Of a DNA stretch of 26,626 nt, positions 1 through 6,841 are shown in pieces. Every line of letters begins with the position of its first letter. The stretch's first letter is position 1. A model generated the notes under the pieces. The model searched no databases and was not told the DNA's origin. It saw only the letters and a program-made list of their open reading frames with translations. Origin of the DNA: DATKQI01 sp035532755 (GTDB lineage: Bacteria > Pseudomonadota > Alphaproteobacteria > Acetobacterales > Acetobacteraceae); assembly GCA_035532755.1 (NCBI GenBank), contig DATKQI010000074.1:1-26626 (forward strand), in the 5' to 3' direction. Both the position numbers and the translations under genes were made by a program.

Positions 1-1
1 G

Positions 2-226
2 GACAAGGACGAGTACAACTACGGCTTCGACGCCCAGCTCGGCAAGTTCAAGGACCTGGTGAAGGCCGGCATCATCGACCCGACGAAGGTCGTGCGCTCC
101 GCCCTGCAGCACGCCGCCTCGGTCGCGTCTCTGATGATCACCACCGAGGCGATGGTCGCCGAGTGTCCGGTAAAGAACTCCGTACCGATGCCTTCGGGTG
201 GCAGCACGGGTGGCATGGACTACTAG
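2..226 (+). CDS. groEL: 60-kDa chaperonin GroEL, C-terminal fragment (5' end outside window)
   Basis: The first 74 codons read the end of GroEL, the ATP-dependent protein-folding chaperonin of the cytoplasm. The equatorial-domain signature around codons 29-63 (ALQHAASVASLMITTEAMVAE) is clear. The protein ends SVPMPSGGSTGGMDY. Most GroELs end in a flexible tail of several GGM repeats, and here only one GGM is left. The linker reads AECPVKNS rather than the usual lysine-rich AEKPKK type. This suggests a divergent or secondary GroEL copy, since alphaproteobacteria often carry several. The last 12 bases, including the stop, are repeated immediately downstream. The 5' part lies outside the window, so a groES partner cannot be checked. 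Confidence 0.95.
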   Translation, partial: DKDEYNYGFDAQLGKFKDLVKAGIIDPTKVVRSALQHAASVASLMITTEAMVAECPVKNSVPMPSGGSTGGMDY

Positions 227-238
227 ATGGACTACTAG
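215..238 (+). repeat. 12-bp perfect tandem duplication at the groEL stop
   Basis: ATGGACTACTAG occurs at 215-226 and again at 227-238 with no mismatch. The first copy encodes the terminal Met-Asp-Tyr-stop of GroEL. The second copy is in the same frame but lies behind the stop, so translation is not changed. Replication slippage or an insertion event at the gene end could explain it. Confidence 0.95.
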
Positions 239-293
239 AGCATTATCGGCTCAAATGGAATCGCGCAGCGATTCCAAGCCGATGAAAATGCTC
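238..293. repeat. Palindromic intergenic element, three-part hairpin
   Basis: Three nested stems form one long hairpin: GAGCATT (238-244) with AATGCTC (287-293), TCGGCT (246-251) with AGCCGA (277-282), and GGAATCG (257-263) with CGATTCC (269-275), closing on a 5-base loop. The (A)GAGCAT ends resemble the abundant intergenic palindromes of alphaproteobacterial genomes. It could also help stop groEL transcription, although no T-run follows. Confidence 0.8.
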
Positions 294-309
294 GTGAAAT
301 ATGATCTGG

Positions 310-336
310 AGCATGTTCGTTTGAAGCGAACATGCT
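310..336. repeat. Second palindrome downstream of groEL, possible terminator
   Basis: AGCATGTTCG (310-319) pairs perfectly with CGAACATGCT (327-336) over a 7-base loop. Its 5' flank also reads GAGCAT after the preceding G bases, as in the neighbouring palindrome, so it is probably the same class of repeat. Only three T follow, so a role as an intrinsic terminator for groEL is possible but weak. Confidence 0.7.
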
Positions 337-435
337 TTAGCAGCTCGCGGCGTGGTCGTCAGCAGTTACGAAAGCATCCGCGACTGGAGCCTGCGCTTCG
401 GCCGGATGCTTGCCAATTCTCAGGCGATCAGCCGA
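337..435 (+). pseudogene. Remnant of an IS6-like transposase
   Basis: Reading from 337, the plus strand gives LAARGVVVSSYESIRDWSL, then RFGRMLAN and unrelated residues. This resembles the N-terminal helix-turn-helix stretch of IS6-family transposases (pattern RG..VSYE.IR.W.L.FG...A), with one extra Ser. No start codon, no DDE catalytic core and no terminal inverted repeats are present, and the reading runs into the 3' end of the convergent gene at 428. It is a short fossil left between palindromes. The call rests on motif recall only. A 9-bp inverted repeat (AAGCATCCG at 372-380, CGGATGCTT at 403-411) lies inside it. Confidence 0.5.
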
Positions 436-1258
436 CCTTCCCGCCCACCTGTGCCGGCACCTCCTCAGTGATCACCTTGAACCCAGCGAGCGTGCAGGAT
501 CCGAAGGTGGTGGTGATCGCCACGTCCGTGGCATCCCGCCCGCGTGCCATCAGGATGCGACCGATGCGGGGCGTGTTGTGCCGCGCGTCGAAAGTATACC
601 AGCGCCCGCCGAGATAGGCGTCGAACCAGCCGCTGAAATCCATGGGGGCATCGGCCGCGGGCACGCCGATATCGCCCAGATACCCCGTGCAGTAGCGCGC
701 CGGGATGTTCATGCAGCGGCAGAGCGTGATGGCCAGGTGCGCGAAGTCCCGGCACACACCCTGCCGCTCCATATACGCGTCCCACGCCGTTTTGGTGGGC
801 CGGGCGTATTCGTAGCCGAAGGTGATGCGATCGTGCACGTAGCCGCAGATTGCCTGCACCCGGGCCCAGCCGCCCCGCATATGGCCGAACAGCGACCAGG
901 CGGTGTCTGACAGCCGGTCGGTCTCGCAATAGCGGCTGCCCAGCAGATAGACCAGCGTGTCCGGCGGCAGCCGATCTATCGGCACCTGCTCGGCCTCCGG
1001 GGCCTGTTCATCGGCCTCGCCGGGATCCTGCACCAGAAACGCGTTGCTGATCTTCAGCCGGCCCTCCGGTGCGAGAATGCGATGGCAGGTGTTGCCGAAC
1101 ATGTCGCGATACCGGATCGGCTGCATCGGCGGATCGAACACGATCCGGTCGGGGGACAGCAGATCGCCCTCGCGCGAGGGGTGCACATTCAGCACCAGCA
1201 GCATCGGCGTCGGCCCCGCGCAGTCGTAGATGATCTCGTAGCCAAGGCGGATCTGCAT
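428..1258 (-). CDS. Transglutaminase-like protein with degenerate triad
   Basis: This 276-residue protein belongs to the COG1305 transglutaminase-like family. The N-terminal half (1-100) is the beta-sandwich extension usual in this family, and the papain-like core spans about 125-230. The nucleophile region GVCRDFAH (Cys169) and the acid region YTFDARHN (Asp224) are present. Where the catalytic His normally sits, the sequence reads MDFSGWFDAY, so Ser209 replaces it. The start is ATG at 1258, because AGGAGG lies six bases upstream; an in-frame upstream ATG at 1336 would overlap the preceding gene and is less likely. It is the last gene of the ATP-grasp/alpha-E/transglutaminase operon, 16 bases after its paralogue. 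It may be a binding partner, or an enzyme with changed chemistry. Confidence 0.88.
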   Translation of the reverse strand: MQIRLGYEIIYDCAGPTPMLLVLNVHPSREGDLLSPDRIVFDPPMQPIRYRDMFGNTCHRILAPEGRLKISNAFLVQDPGEADEQAPEAEQVPIDRLPPDTLVYLLGSRYCETDRLSDTAWSLFGHMRGGWARVQAICGYVHDRITFGYEYARPTKTAWDAYMERQGVCRDFAHLAITLCRCMNIPARYCTGYLGDIGVPAADAPMDFSGWFDAYLGGRWYTFDARHNTPRIGRILMARGRDATDVAITTTFGSCTLAGFKVITEEVPAQVGGKVG

Positions 1259-1264
1259 CAGCGG

Positions 1265-1270
1265 CCTCCT
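1265..1270 (-). promoter_or_regulatory. Shine-Dalgarno site fixing the second transglutaminase start
   Basis: On the minus strand AGGAGG is followed by six bases and ATG at 1258. It selects this start over the upstream in-frame ATG at 1336. Confidence 0.75.
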
Positions 1271-1274
1271 GGGT

Positions 1275-2225
1275 TCACCGGGCGTGCGGAACGGCGGCGC
1301 GACCACGCCCGGCAGGCGGCGCTTCCTCGCCGTCATCCGCGGCGCTGACCGTAACCGCTACCGTCATGCCGAGATTGTCCGCGGGAAAGCCGATCCACGT
1401 GCCGGAGAGCGGGATCGCCTGCTTCGGGTCGCGCACCACCGCGACACGGATCAGGTCACGGTTGCCGACGATGCCGTTGGTCGGGTCGAACTCCACCCAG
1501 CCGGCGCCGGGCAGATACACCTGCAGCCAGGCGTGGGTGGCGCCGCCGCCGACACGGGGGGCCATCCTGCCGGTGGAGGAAGCATCGTGCTTCGGCGTGT
1601 AGAGGTAGCCGGAGACGAAGCGCGCCGCCATGCCCAGCGAGCGCACCGCCTCCATCATCAGCAGGGCGAAGTCCCGGCAGCTTCCGCTGCCCAGGCGCAG
1701 CGTCTGCGCCGGATTCTGGATGCCCTTCTCCTCGCGCGCGACATAGGTGAAATCCTGCCGGATGGCGTGCGTCATGGAGGCCAGCAGCTCGCGCGTATTG
1801 GTGGCGCCGTCCCGGCGCAGGAACCGGCGCGCCCAGCGGTTCACGTCGCGCTGCGGGTCCGGCGCATGCCGTTCGATCGAGCGCAGCAGGTCCGGCATGT
1901 CTTCGGCACCGTAGGTGAACGGGTACGTCTCCGCGTACTCCTCCAACTGGAAGTCCGGCGCGTGCGACGGCGTGTGCTCCAGCCGGATCGTGCTTTCGAA
2001 ACGCAGTTCCCGCGCCCGCCCGGCGAAGCGGGCGAAGGCCACGCAGTTGCCGAACACATCGTGCACCCAGCGGATGCTGACCGGTTCCGGCGCGATCACC
2101 AGCGCGCTTGTCAGCAGGCGCTGATCGTAGCTGTCGCGCGGGCGGAACATCATCCGGTGCTCGCCGAACGAGACCGGCTGAAGGTAGCGATACGTGGTGA
2201 CGTGCCGCACGGTGAGGATCGGCAT
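1275..2225 (-). CDS. Transglutaminase family protein (intact Cys-His-Asp triad)
   Basis: This 316-residue protein has a bacterial transglutaminase N-terminal domain (about 1-95; begins MPILTVRHVTTYRY and has the FRPRDS motif) followed by a transglutaminase core (about 125-260). The triad is visible: Cys183 in GSCRDFA, His231 in THAWLQVY and Asp247 in EFDPTNG. Such enzymes cleave or exchange amide bonds as cysteine peptidases or acyl transferases. The tail (295-316) is rich in charged residues and Ala and is probably disordered. The gene starts seven bases after the alpha-E stop and is followed 16 bases later by a second transglutaminase-like gene, so all are probably co-transcribed. The likely role is release or transfer of a peptide built by the ATP-grasp enzyme; that is inferred from context and the substrate is unknown. 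Confidence 0.92.
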   Translation of the reverse strand: MPILTVRHVTTYRYLQPVSFGEHRMMFRPRDSYDQRLLTSALVIAPEPVSIRWVHDVFGNCVAFARFAGRARELRFESTIRLEHTPSHAPDFQLEEYAETYPFTYGAEDMPDLLRSIERHAPDPQRDVNRWARRFLRRDGATNTRELLASMTHAIRQDFTYVAREEKGIQNPAQTLRLGSGSCRDFALLMMEAVRSLGMAARFVSGYLYTPKHDASSTGRMAPRVGGGATHAWLQVYLPGAGWVEFDPTNGIVGNRDLIRVAVVRDPKQAIPLSGTWIGFPADNLGMTVAVTVSAADDGEEAPPAGRGRAAVPHAR

Positions 2226-2232
2226 GTCCGGG

Positions 2233-3222
2233 CTACTGCGCCTGCTCTGTCTGCGTTTGCGCCATCTCCGGCTCGTGGCCGAAGAAGGCGTACGACAGGC
2301 CCCGGCTGACCGCGATCAGGCGCAACTGCACCATGTCGAGAAACTCATGCAGCCCCTGCTTCAGGATTTCCCCGATCGTCAGCGTGCTCAGCAGGGCGCG
2401 CAGCCCGTCCAGCATCTCGGCCGCATCGTTTCCGCTGCGCAGCGCGTAGCGCGCCTTCAGCTCGGCCAGCAGCATCTCCGTCTGCCTGACGCACAGATAG
2501 ACCGAGCGTGGGAAGCGCCGGTTCAGCAGCAGGAACCCAGCCACCTGTGCGGGGTTGATGCCGCCCGAATGCAGCCGGCGATAGGCATGATATCCGGCGG
2601 CGGAGCGGAGCAGCGCATTCCATTGGCTGACATCCACCAGTGAACCGATCTCCGCGGCCCGCGGCAGCAGCAGATGGTATTTCATGTCGAGCAGGCGGGT
2701 GGTCTGGTCGGCGCGTTCGATGCAGCGGCCGATCTCGTAGAAATACCAGCCCTGGTCGCGATAGAATGTGCCTTCCGTGATTCCGGTATGGGTCTGGCAG
2801 GCTTCCTTCACGCCGCTGAAGAACTGGTTGCGCCGGCCGGGCGACAGTTCGGCCGGATCGAGCGTGCTGAGCCGGTTGTGAAACACGTTCAGCTGCACCC
2901 ACATCTCGGTGGAGATCAGCGGCCGCAGCGTCCTTGCATTCTCCCGCGCCGCACGGATGGAGCTGACGATCGAGGTCGGGTTGCCGGTGTCGAGCACGTA
3001 GAAATGCAGGACGCTTTGCGCATCGGCGCCGGCGTGCCGGGCGAGGAAACGCTCCTCGTCGGAGAACAGGTGCACGATGGAAAGCCAGTTCTGGCTGCCG
3101 CGGCTGTCACGCGAGAAGGTCTCGTTCACATCGAGGATGCGCGCGAGATTCTCCGTCCGCTCGACATAGCGTGCCAGCCAGAAGATGCACTCCGCGTAGC
3201 GGGCGAGCAGTGTCTCACTCAA
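2233..3222 (-). CDS. Alpha-E domain protein (COG2307/DUF403)
   Basis: This 329-residue protein is predicted to be almost entirely helical. It starts with the family hallmark LLARYAECIFWLARYVERTENLARILD and continues with NQFFSGVKEACQTHTGITEGTFYRDQGWYFYEIGRCIERADQTTRLLDMKY. The paired Glu/Arg motifs (YVERTEN; GRCIERADQT) define the alpha-E family. The family has no demonstrated biochemical activity but nearly always accompanies a circularly permuted ATP-grasp enzyme and a transglutaminase. The start is TTG at 3222, which overlaps the end of the ATP-grasp gene by eight bases; no better ATG exists nearby. The overlap implies translational coupling. The last residues (MAQTQTEQAQ) are low complexity. 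Confidence 0.92.
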   Translation of the reverse strand: MSETLLARYAECIFWLARYVERTENLARILDVNETFSRDSRGSQNWLSIVHLFSDEERFLARHAGADAQSVLHFYVLDTGNPTSIVSSIRAARENARTLRPLISTEMWVQLNVFHNRLSTLDPAELSPGRRNQFFSGVKEACQTHTGITEGTFYRDQGWYFYEIGRCIERADQTTRLLDMKYHLLLPRAAEIGSLVDVSQWNALLRSAAGYHAYRRLHSGGINPAQVAGFLLLNRRFPRSVYLCVRQTEMLLAELKARYALRSGNDAAEMLDGLRALLSTLTIGEILKQGLHEFLDMVQLRLIAVSRGLSYAFFGHEPEMAQTQTEQAQ

Positions 3223-4630
3223 GGACCCAGGTATCCTTCGATCCGCCGCCTTGCGAGGAGTTGACCACGAGCGTGCCGCGCCCCAGCGCCACCCGCGTCA
3301 GCCCGCCGGGCAGCACCCAGGTTTTCGCCCCGGTGATCGCGAAGGGGCGCAGATCGACATGGCGCGGCTCCACCCCGCCATCCACCAGGGTGGGCGCCAC
3401 CGAGAGCCGGATGCAGGGCTGGCTGATGTAGTTGGCCGGATCGGCGAGCAGCTTCGCGCGGCACGCGTCCAGCTCCGCCCGGCTTGCCTGAGGACCGATG
3501 GTGATGCCGTAGCCCCCGGACTCGCCCACCGGCTTGATCACCAGTTGATCGAGATGATCGAGCGTGTAGCGCAGGGCATCTGGTTCGCGGCAGATATGCG
3601 TCTGGACGTTCGGCAGCACCGGGTCCTCGCCCAGGTAGTAGCGGATGATCCGCGGCATGTAGGCATACACCGCTTTGTCGTCCGCTACGCCGGTGCCCAC
3701 GGCGTTCGCCAGCGTCACGCTGCCCGCGCGATAGGCGCGCATCAGCCCGCGAACGCCGAGCATGCTGTCATTGTGGAAGGCCTCGGGGTCCAGGAAGTCG
3801 TCGTTGAGGCGGCGGTAGATCACGTCCACCGGCGCGAGGCCGCCGGTGATGCGCATCCAGACGCGATCGTCCTCGACCACGAGATCCCGCCCCTCCACCA
3901 GCGGCACCCCCATCTCGCGCGCCAGGAACACGTGCTCGAAGAAGGCGGAATTGTAGGTGCCGGGAGAAAGCAGCACCACGCGCGGCGCATCGAGGCCGGG
4001 TGGCGCCACCTCCTGCATCGCCGCGGCGAGTTGCAGTCCGTAATTCTCCACCGGGCGCAGGCCGAGCTCGTTCAGCAGGTCCGGGAAGGCGCGCTGCATC
4101 ATGTGCCGGTTCTCGATGACGTAGCTGACCCCGGAGGGGGTGCGGGCATTGTCCTCAAGCACCAGGAAGCTGCCGTGCTCGTCACGGATCAGGTCGGTTC
4201 CGCAGACGTGCACATAGGTTCCGTGCGGCAGATCCACCCCCTGCATCAGCGGGTGGTAGTGGGCGTTGCCCAGCACCAGGTCCCGCGGCAGCACGCCGTC
4301 GTTCAGGATGTGCTGCCCGTGATACAGGTCGGCCAGCAGCAGGTTGATGGCGGCGATCCGCTGGATCACTCCGCGTTCGATATGCGCCCACTCGCCCGCC
4401 GAGATGATGCGCGGGATCACGTCAAAGGGAAGGATGCGGTCTATCGTGTCCTTCTCGGAATAGACCGTGAAGGTGATGCCGAGATTGTACAGCTCCGCCT
4501 CCGCCGCGGCGGCACGCTGCTTCAGCGCCTGAATGGACAGGCTGGCGAGGCGGTCGCGCACCGGCTGGTTGGCCGGATTGCCCAGCATCTCGCAGTAGAA
4601 CCCGCCGGGATCGTAGCTGTCGAGAACCAT
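3215..4630 (-). CDS. Circularly permuted ATP-grasp protein (COG2308)
   Basis: This 471-residue protein is a circularly permuted ATP-grasp enzyme, predicted to ligate carboxylates to amines with ATP. Recognisable segments are the N-terminal YDPGGFYCEM, NAHYHPLMQGVDLPHGTYVHVCGTDL (about 120-145), FLVLEDNARTPSGVSYVIENR (about 154-174), NAVGTGVADDKAVYAYMP (around 310), the ATP-binding VIKPVGESGGYG (around 360), and HVDLRPFAI near the end. The ATG at 4630 gives the canonical MVLDSYDPGGF start; longer readings upstream lack family similarity. It heads the operon with alpha-E and two transglutaminase genes. Homologues are predicted to make a short peptide or peptide tag, and I cannot name the substrate. 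No Anbu-type protease gene, a frequent companion, lies in the window. Confidence 0.93.
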   Translation of the reverse strand: MVLDSYDPGGFYCEMLGNPANQPVRDRLASLSIQALKQRAAAAEAELYNLGITFTVYSEKDTIDRILPFDVIPRIISAGEWAHIERGVIQRIAAINLLLADLYHGQHILNDGVLPRDLVLGNAHYHPLMQGVDLPHGTYVHVCGTDLIRDEHGSFLVLEDNARTPSGVSYVIENRHMMQRAFPDLLNELGLRPVENYGLQLAAAMQEVAPPGLDAPRVVLLSPGTYNSAFFEHVFLAREMGVPLVEGRDLVVEDDRVWMRITGGLAPVDVIYRRLNDDFLDPEAFHNDSMLGVRGLMRAYRAGSVTLANAVGTGVADDKAVYAYMPRIIRYYLGEDPVLPNVQTHICREPDALRYTLDHLDQLVIKPVGESGGYGITIGPQASRAELDACRAKLLADPANYISQPCIRLSVAPTLVDGGVEPRHVDLRPFAITGAKTWVLPGGLTRVALGRGTLVVNSSQGGGSKDTWVLE

Positions 4631-4844
4631 GCGTTCATTGTGCCCTTTTGCTTTCTCAGGCTGGCGAATTTTACTTTGAAAATCAAGCAAGAAACATGCC
4701 ATGAGCCGGACGTGCCACGCCAGGATCAGCCATCCCGCCGCCGGTAGCGCGATGGTGAGCCTCGGCCCCCGATCGTGAGCTTCGATCACGAAACGATCGC
4801 GCCCGATCCGCATTATAATCCGCCCGATTCGGAGGCGTGCCATC
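4631..4844. promoter_or_regulatory. Divergent intergenic region between ATP-grasp operon and secreted protein gene
   Basis: This 214-base spacer must hold promoters in both directions. On the plus side a perfect TATAAT lies at 4814-4819, 25 bases before the ATG at 4845, but no good -35 box stands at the right distance. GGAGG at 4831-4835 is the ribosome binding site. The part next to the ATP-grasp start (4650-4690) is unusually AT-rich for this genome, and I could not settle a promoter there. A 6-bp inverted repeat TCGTGA/TCACGA (4773-4778, 4786-4791) is of uncertain meaning. Confidence 0.4.
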
Positions 4845-5219
4845 ATGCTGCGCTGCCCTGGATGCCTGTGGAGGCGACGGATTCTGGCCGCCACCCTCGG
4901 CGCGCTGCTGCCGTGGCGCGCCCGGGCGAAGCCGCCGCCCGGGCCGCTCGATCCGAAGCTGCATGACTGGTACCAGCGTGCGATGCTGCCGGGAACCGCC
5001 ATCTCCTGCTGCGGCCAGGCGGACGGCCGCGTGGTCGATGCGCGGCGCATCGGCGCCCAGTGGCAGGTGTTCATCGGCGGCCGGTGGTGGCCGGTGCCCG
5101 CGAGCCATATACTGCGCGACTATCCGCCCTATCCGGACGGAAGCGCGGTCGTATGGATTGTCCTGGGACCCGACGGCCCGAGCATCTATTGCTTCCGGCC
5201 GCCGGTTGCGAGTGGCTGA
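4845..5219 (+). CDS. Small secreted protein of unknown function with SCC motif
   Basis: The protein has 124 residues. An Arg-rich start (CLWRRRILAATLGALLPWRARA, 7-28) followed by a proline stretch looks like a Sec or Tat-like signal peptide with cleavage near residue 28. The mature part has WYQRAMLPGTAISCCGQADGR (Cys54-Cys55), a tryptophan-rich WQVFIGGRWWPVP, and a C-terminal IYCFRPP (Cys117). I recall similar short exported proteins with a CC...CF pattern in other alphaproteobacteria, with no known function. The cysteines could form disulfides or bind a metal. GGAGG nine bases before the ATG fixes the start. It is a single gene flanked by minus-strand operons on both sides. Confidence 0.8.
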   Translation: MLRCPGCLWRRRILAATLGALLPWRARAKPPPGPLDPKLHDWYQRAMLPGTAISCCGQADGRVVDARRIGAQWQVFIGGRWWPVPASHILRDYPPYPDGSAVVWIVLGPDGPSIYCFRPPVASG

Positions 5220-5276
5220 CGGCTCATCCCGGTGCGATCCGGCGCGCAGCGGAGCCCTGCGGGGCGGCGCGGGACA

Positions 5277-6167
5277 TCACCCGTCCTCCAGTCCGATCGC
5301 GCGAAGGCGCGCTGCCTCCTCGTCCCACCCGGCGCGTTCCTTCACGTTCAGGAACAGGTGCACCTTCCGCTCCAGCAGCCGGGCCAGCTCGCCGCGCGCC
5401 TTCGCGCCGATGTCGCGAATGCGGGTTCCGCCCGCGCCGATGAGGATCGCCTTGTGGCCGGGGCGGGAGACGTAGATCGTCGCCTCGATCCGCACCGATC
5501 CGTCCGGGCGTTCCCGGAAGCTTTCGGTCTCCACCGTCGTCGCATAGGGCACTTCCTCGTGCGTTTGCAGGAACACCTGCTCGCGCACCAGTTCGGCGGC
5601 CAGCAGCCGGTCCGGCAGATCGGTGATCTCGTCGGGCGGATACAGATGCGGCCCTTCCGGCATCGCCGCCGCCAGGGCATCGAGCAGCCGGTCCAGCCCG
5701 TCGCCGGTCGCCGCACTCACCATGAAGGTCTCGGCGAAGGGGGCGATCGCGGTGAGCGTGGCGGTGAGCGGCAGCAGGCGCTGCCGCGTGACCAGATCGA
5801 CCTTGTTCAGCACGAGCCAGCAGGACCTGCCGGATCTGCCCAACCGCGCCGCGATCTCCCGCACCGCATCCGTCGCGCCGGCCTGCGCATCCACCAGCAG
5901 CACCGCCAGATCGGCATCCTGCGCGCCGGTCCAGGCCGCATCCACCATTGCCCGGTCCAGCCGTCGGCGGGGGGCGAAGATGCCTGGGGTATCGACCAGC
6001 AGGATCTGCGCCTCCCCGCGCATCACGATGCCCAGGACCCGGAAGCGCGTGGTCTGCGCCTTCGGGCTGACGATCGACAGCTTCGCCCCGGTGAGGCGGT
6101 TCAGCAGCGTGGACTTGCCCGCGTTCGGCGCACCGAGGATGGCGGCGAAGCCGCAGCGCGTGGTCAT
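5277..6167 (-). CDS. era: GTPase Era
   Basis: Era is an essential GTPase that binds the 3' end of 16S rRNA and helps mature the 30S subunit. All GTPase motifs are present in the 296 residues: G1 GAPNAGKS (12-19), G2 Thr in KAQTTR (36-41), G3 DTPG (59-62), G4 NKVD (121-124) and G5 SAATGDG. The C-terminal KH RNA-binding domain follows (ATIYVSRPGHKAILIGAGG.RIRDIG). Length is typical. The ATG overlaps the rnc stop by four bases (ATGA), so translation is coupled. It is the last gene of the lepB-rnc-era run and ends 57 bases from the convergent small secreted protein gene. Confidence 0.98.
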   Translation of the reverse strand: MTTRCGFAAILGAPNAGKSTLLNRLTGAKLSIVSPKAQTTRFRVLGIVMRGEAQILLVDTPGIFAPRRRLDRAMVDAAWTGAQDADLAVLLVDAQAGATDAVREIAARLGRSGRSCWLVLNKVDLVTRQRLLPLTATLTAIAPFAETFMVSAATGDGLDRLLDALAAAMPEGPHLYPPDEITDLPDRLLAAELVREQVFLQTHEEVPYATTVETESFRERPDGSVRIEATIYVSRPGHKAILIGAGGTRIRDIGAKARGELARLLERKVHLFLNVKERAGWDEEAARLRAIGLEDG

Positions 6168-6841
6168 CGGGCCAGCCGGTCCAGCAGGTCTTTCGCCGCC
6201 GCCTGCTCGGCCGCGCGCTTCGACCCCGCCCTGCCCTGCCCGGTCTGCCCCGCCGCGCTGACCGCGATGACGAATTCCGGCGCATGCGAGGGGCCGGCGC
6301 GGGTTTCCACGTGGTAGGAGGGCAGATCATGCCCGCGCGCCTGCGCCCATTCCTGCAGGGCGGTCTTCGCATCCTTCGGCGGATCGGCCTGGGTCTGCAT
6401 CGCATCGGCGAAGCTGCGGCGGACGAAATCCCGCGCCGGGGCAAGCCCGCCATCGAGGAACAGCGCCCCCAGCGCCGCTTCCATCGCATCCGCCAGCACC
6501 GAGGCGCGGCGGCGGACGCCGCTGCGCGATTCGCCCGCGCCCACGGTCAGCAATGCGGGAAACCCGATCCGCTCGGCGATCTCCGCCAGCACCGGCTGGG
6601 AGACCAGATGCGCGAGCCGCCGGCCCAGATAGCCCTCCGGCTCGGCCGGGAACCGCTCGGCCAGCCACTCGGCCATCACGAGGCCCAGCACGCGGTCGCC
6701 CACGAATTCCAGCCGTTCGTTCGACAGCGCCCCGCCCGCCTGCACCGCCGAGCGGTGCGTCAGCGCCTCGGCCAGCAGTTCGGGCCGGCGGAAGCGATGG
6801 CGCAGGATCGCCTCGGCATCGGGGATCGCGGCATCGGTCAA
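6164..6841 (-). CDS. rnc: Ribonuclease III
   Basis: RNase III cleaves double-stranded RNA and processes rRNA precursors. With the chosen start the protein has 225 residues. The signature NERLEFVGDRVL (41-52) and the metal-binding Asp118/Glu121 (LADAMEAALGALF) are intact, and a C-terminal double-stranded RNA-binding domain runs from about 155 to 222 (DAKTALQEWAQARG ... GSKRAAEQAAAKDLL). I chose the TTG at 6841 because it overlaps the lepB stop (TTGA) and gives the usual N terminus. An in-frame ATG at 6901 would add 20 residues and overlap lepB by 64 bases. The gene sits between lepB and era, an order conserved across proteobacteria. Confidence 0.95.
   Translation of the reverse strand: MTDAAIPDAEAILRHRFRRPELLAEALTHRSAVQAGGALSNERLEFVGDRVLGLVMAEWLAERFPAEPEGYLGRRLAHLVSQPVLAEIAERIGFPALLTVGAGESRSGVRRRASVLADAMEAALGALFLDGGLAPARDFVRRSFADAMQTQADPPKDAKTALQEWAQARGHDLPSYHVETRAGPSHAPEFVIAVSAAGQTGQGRAGSKRAAEQAAAKDLLDRLAR

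Noticed and set aside
3251..4747. A 498-codon open frame on the plus strand
   Set aside because: It is antisense to the ATP-grasp gene and its translation has no recognisable motif; it is a GC-driven shadow.
5224..6489. A 421-codon open frame on the minus strand overlapping era and rnc
   Set aside because: It is a shifted frame of two well-supported genes and is Arg/Gly/Ala-rich with no motifs.
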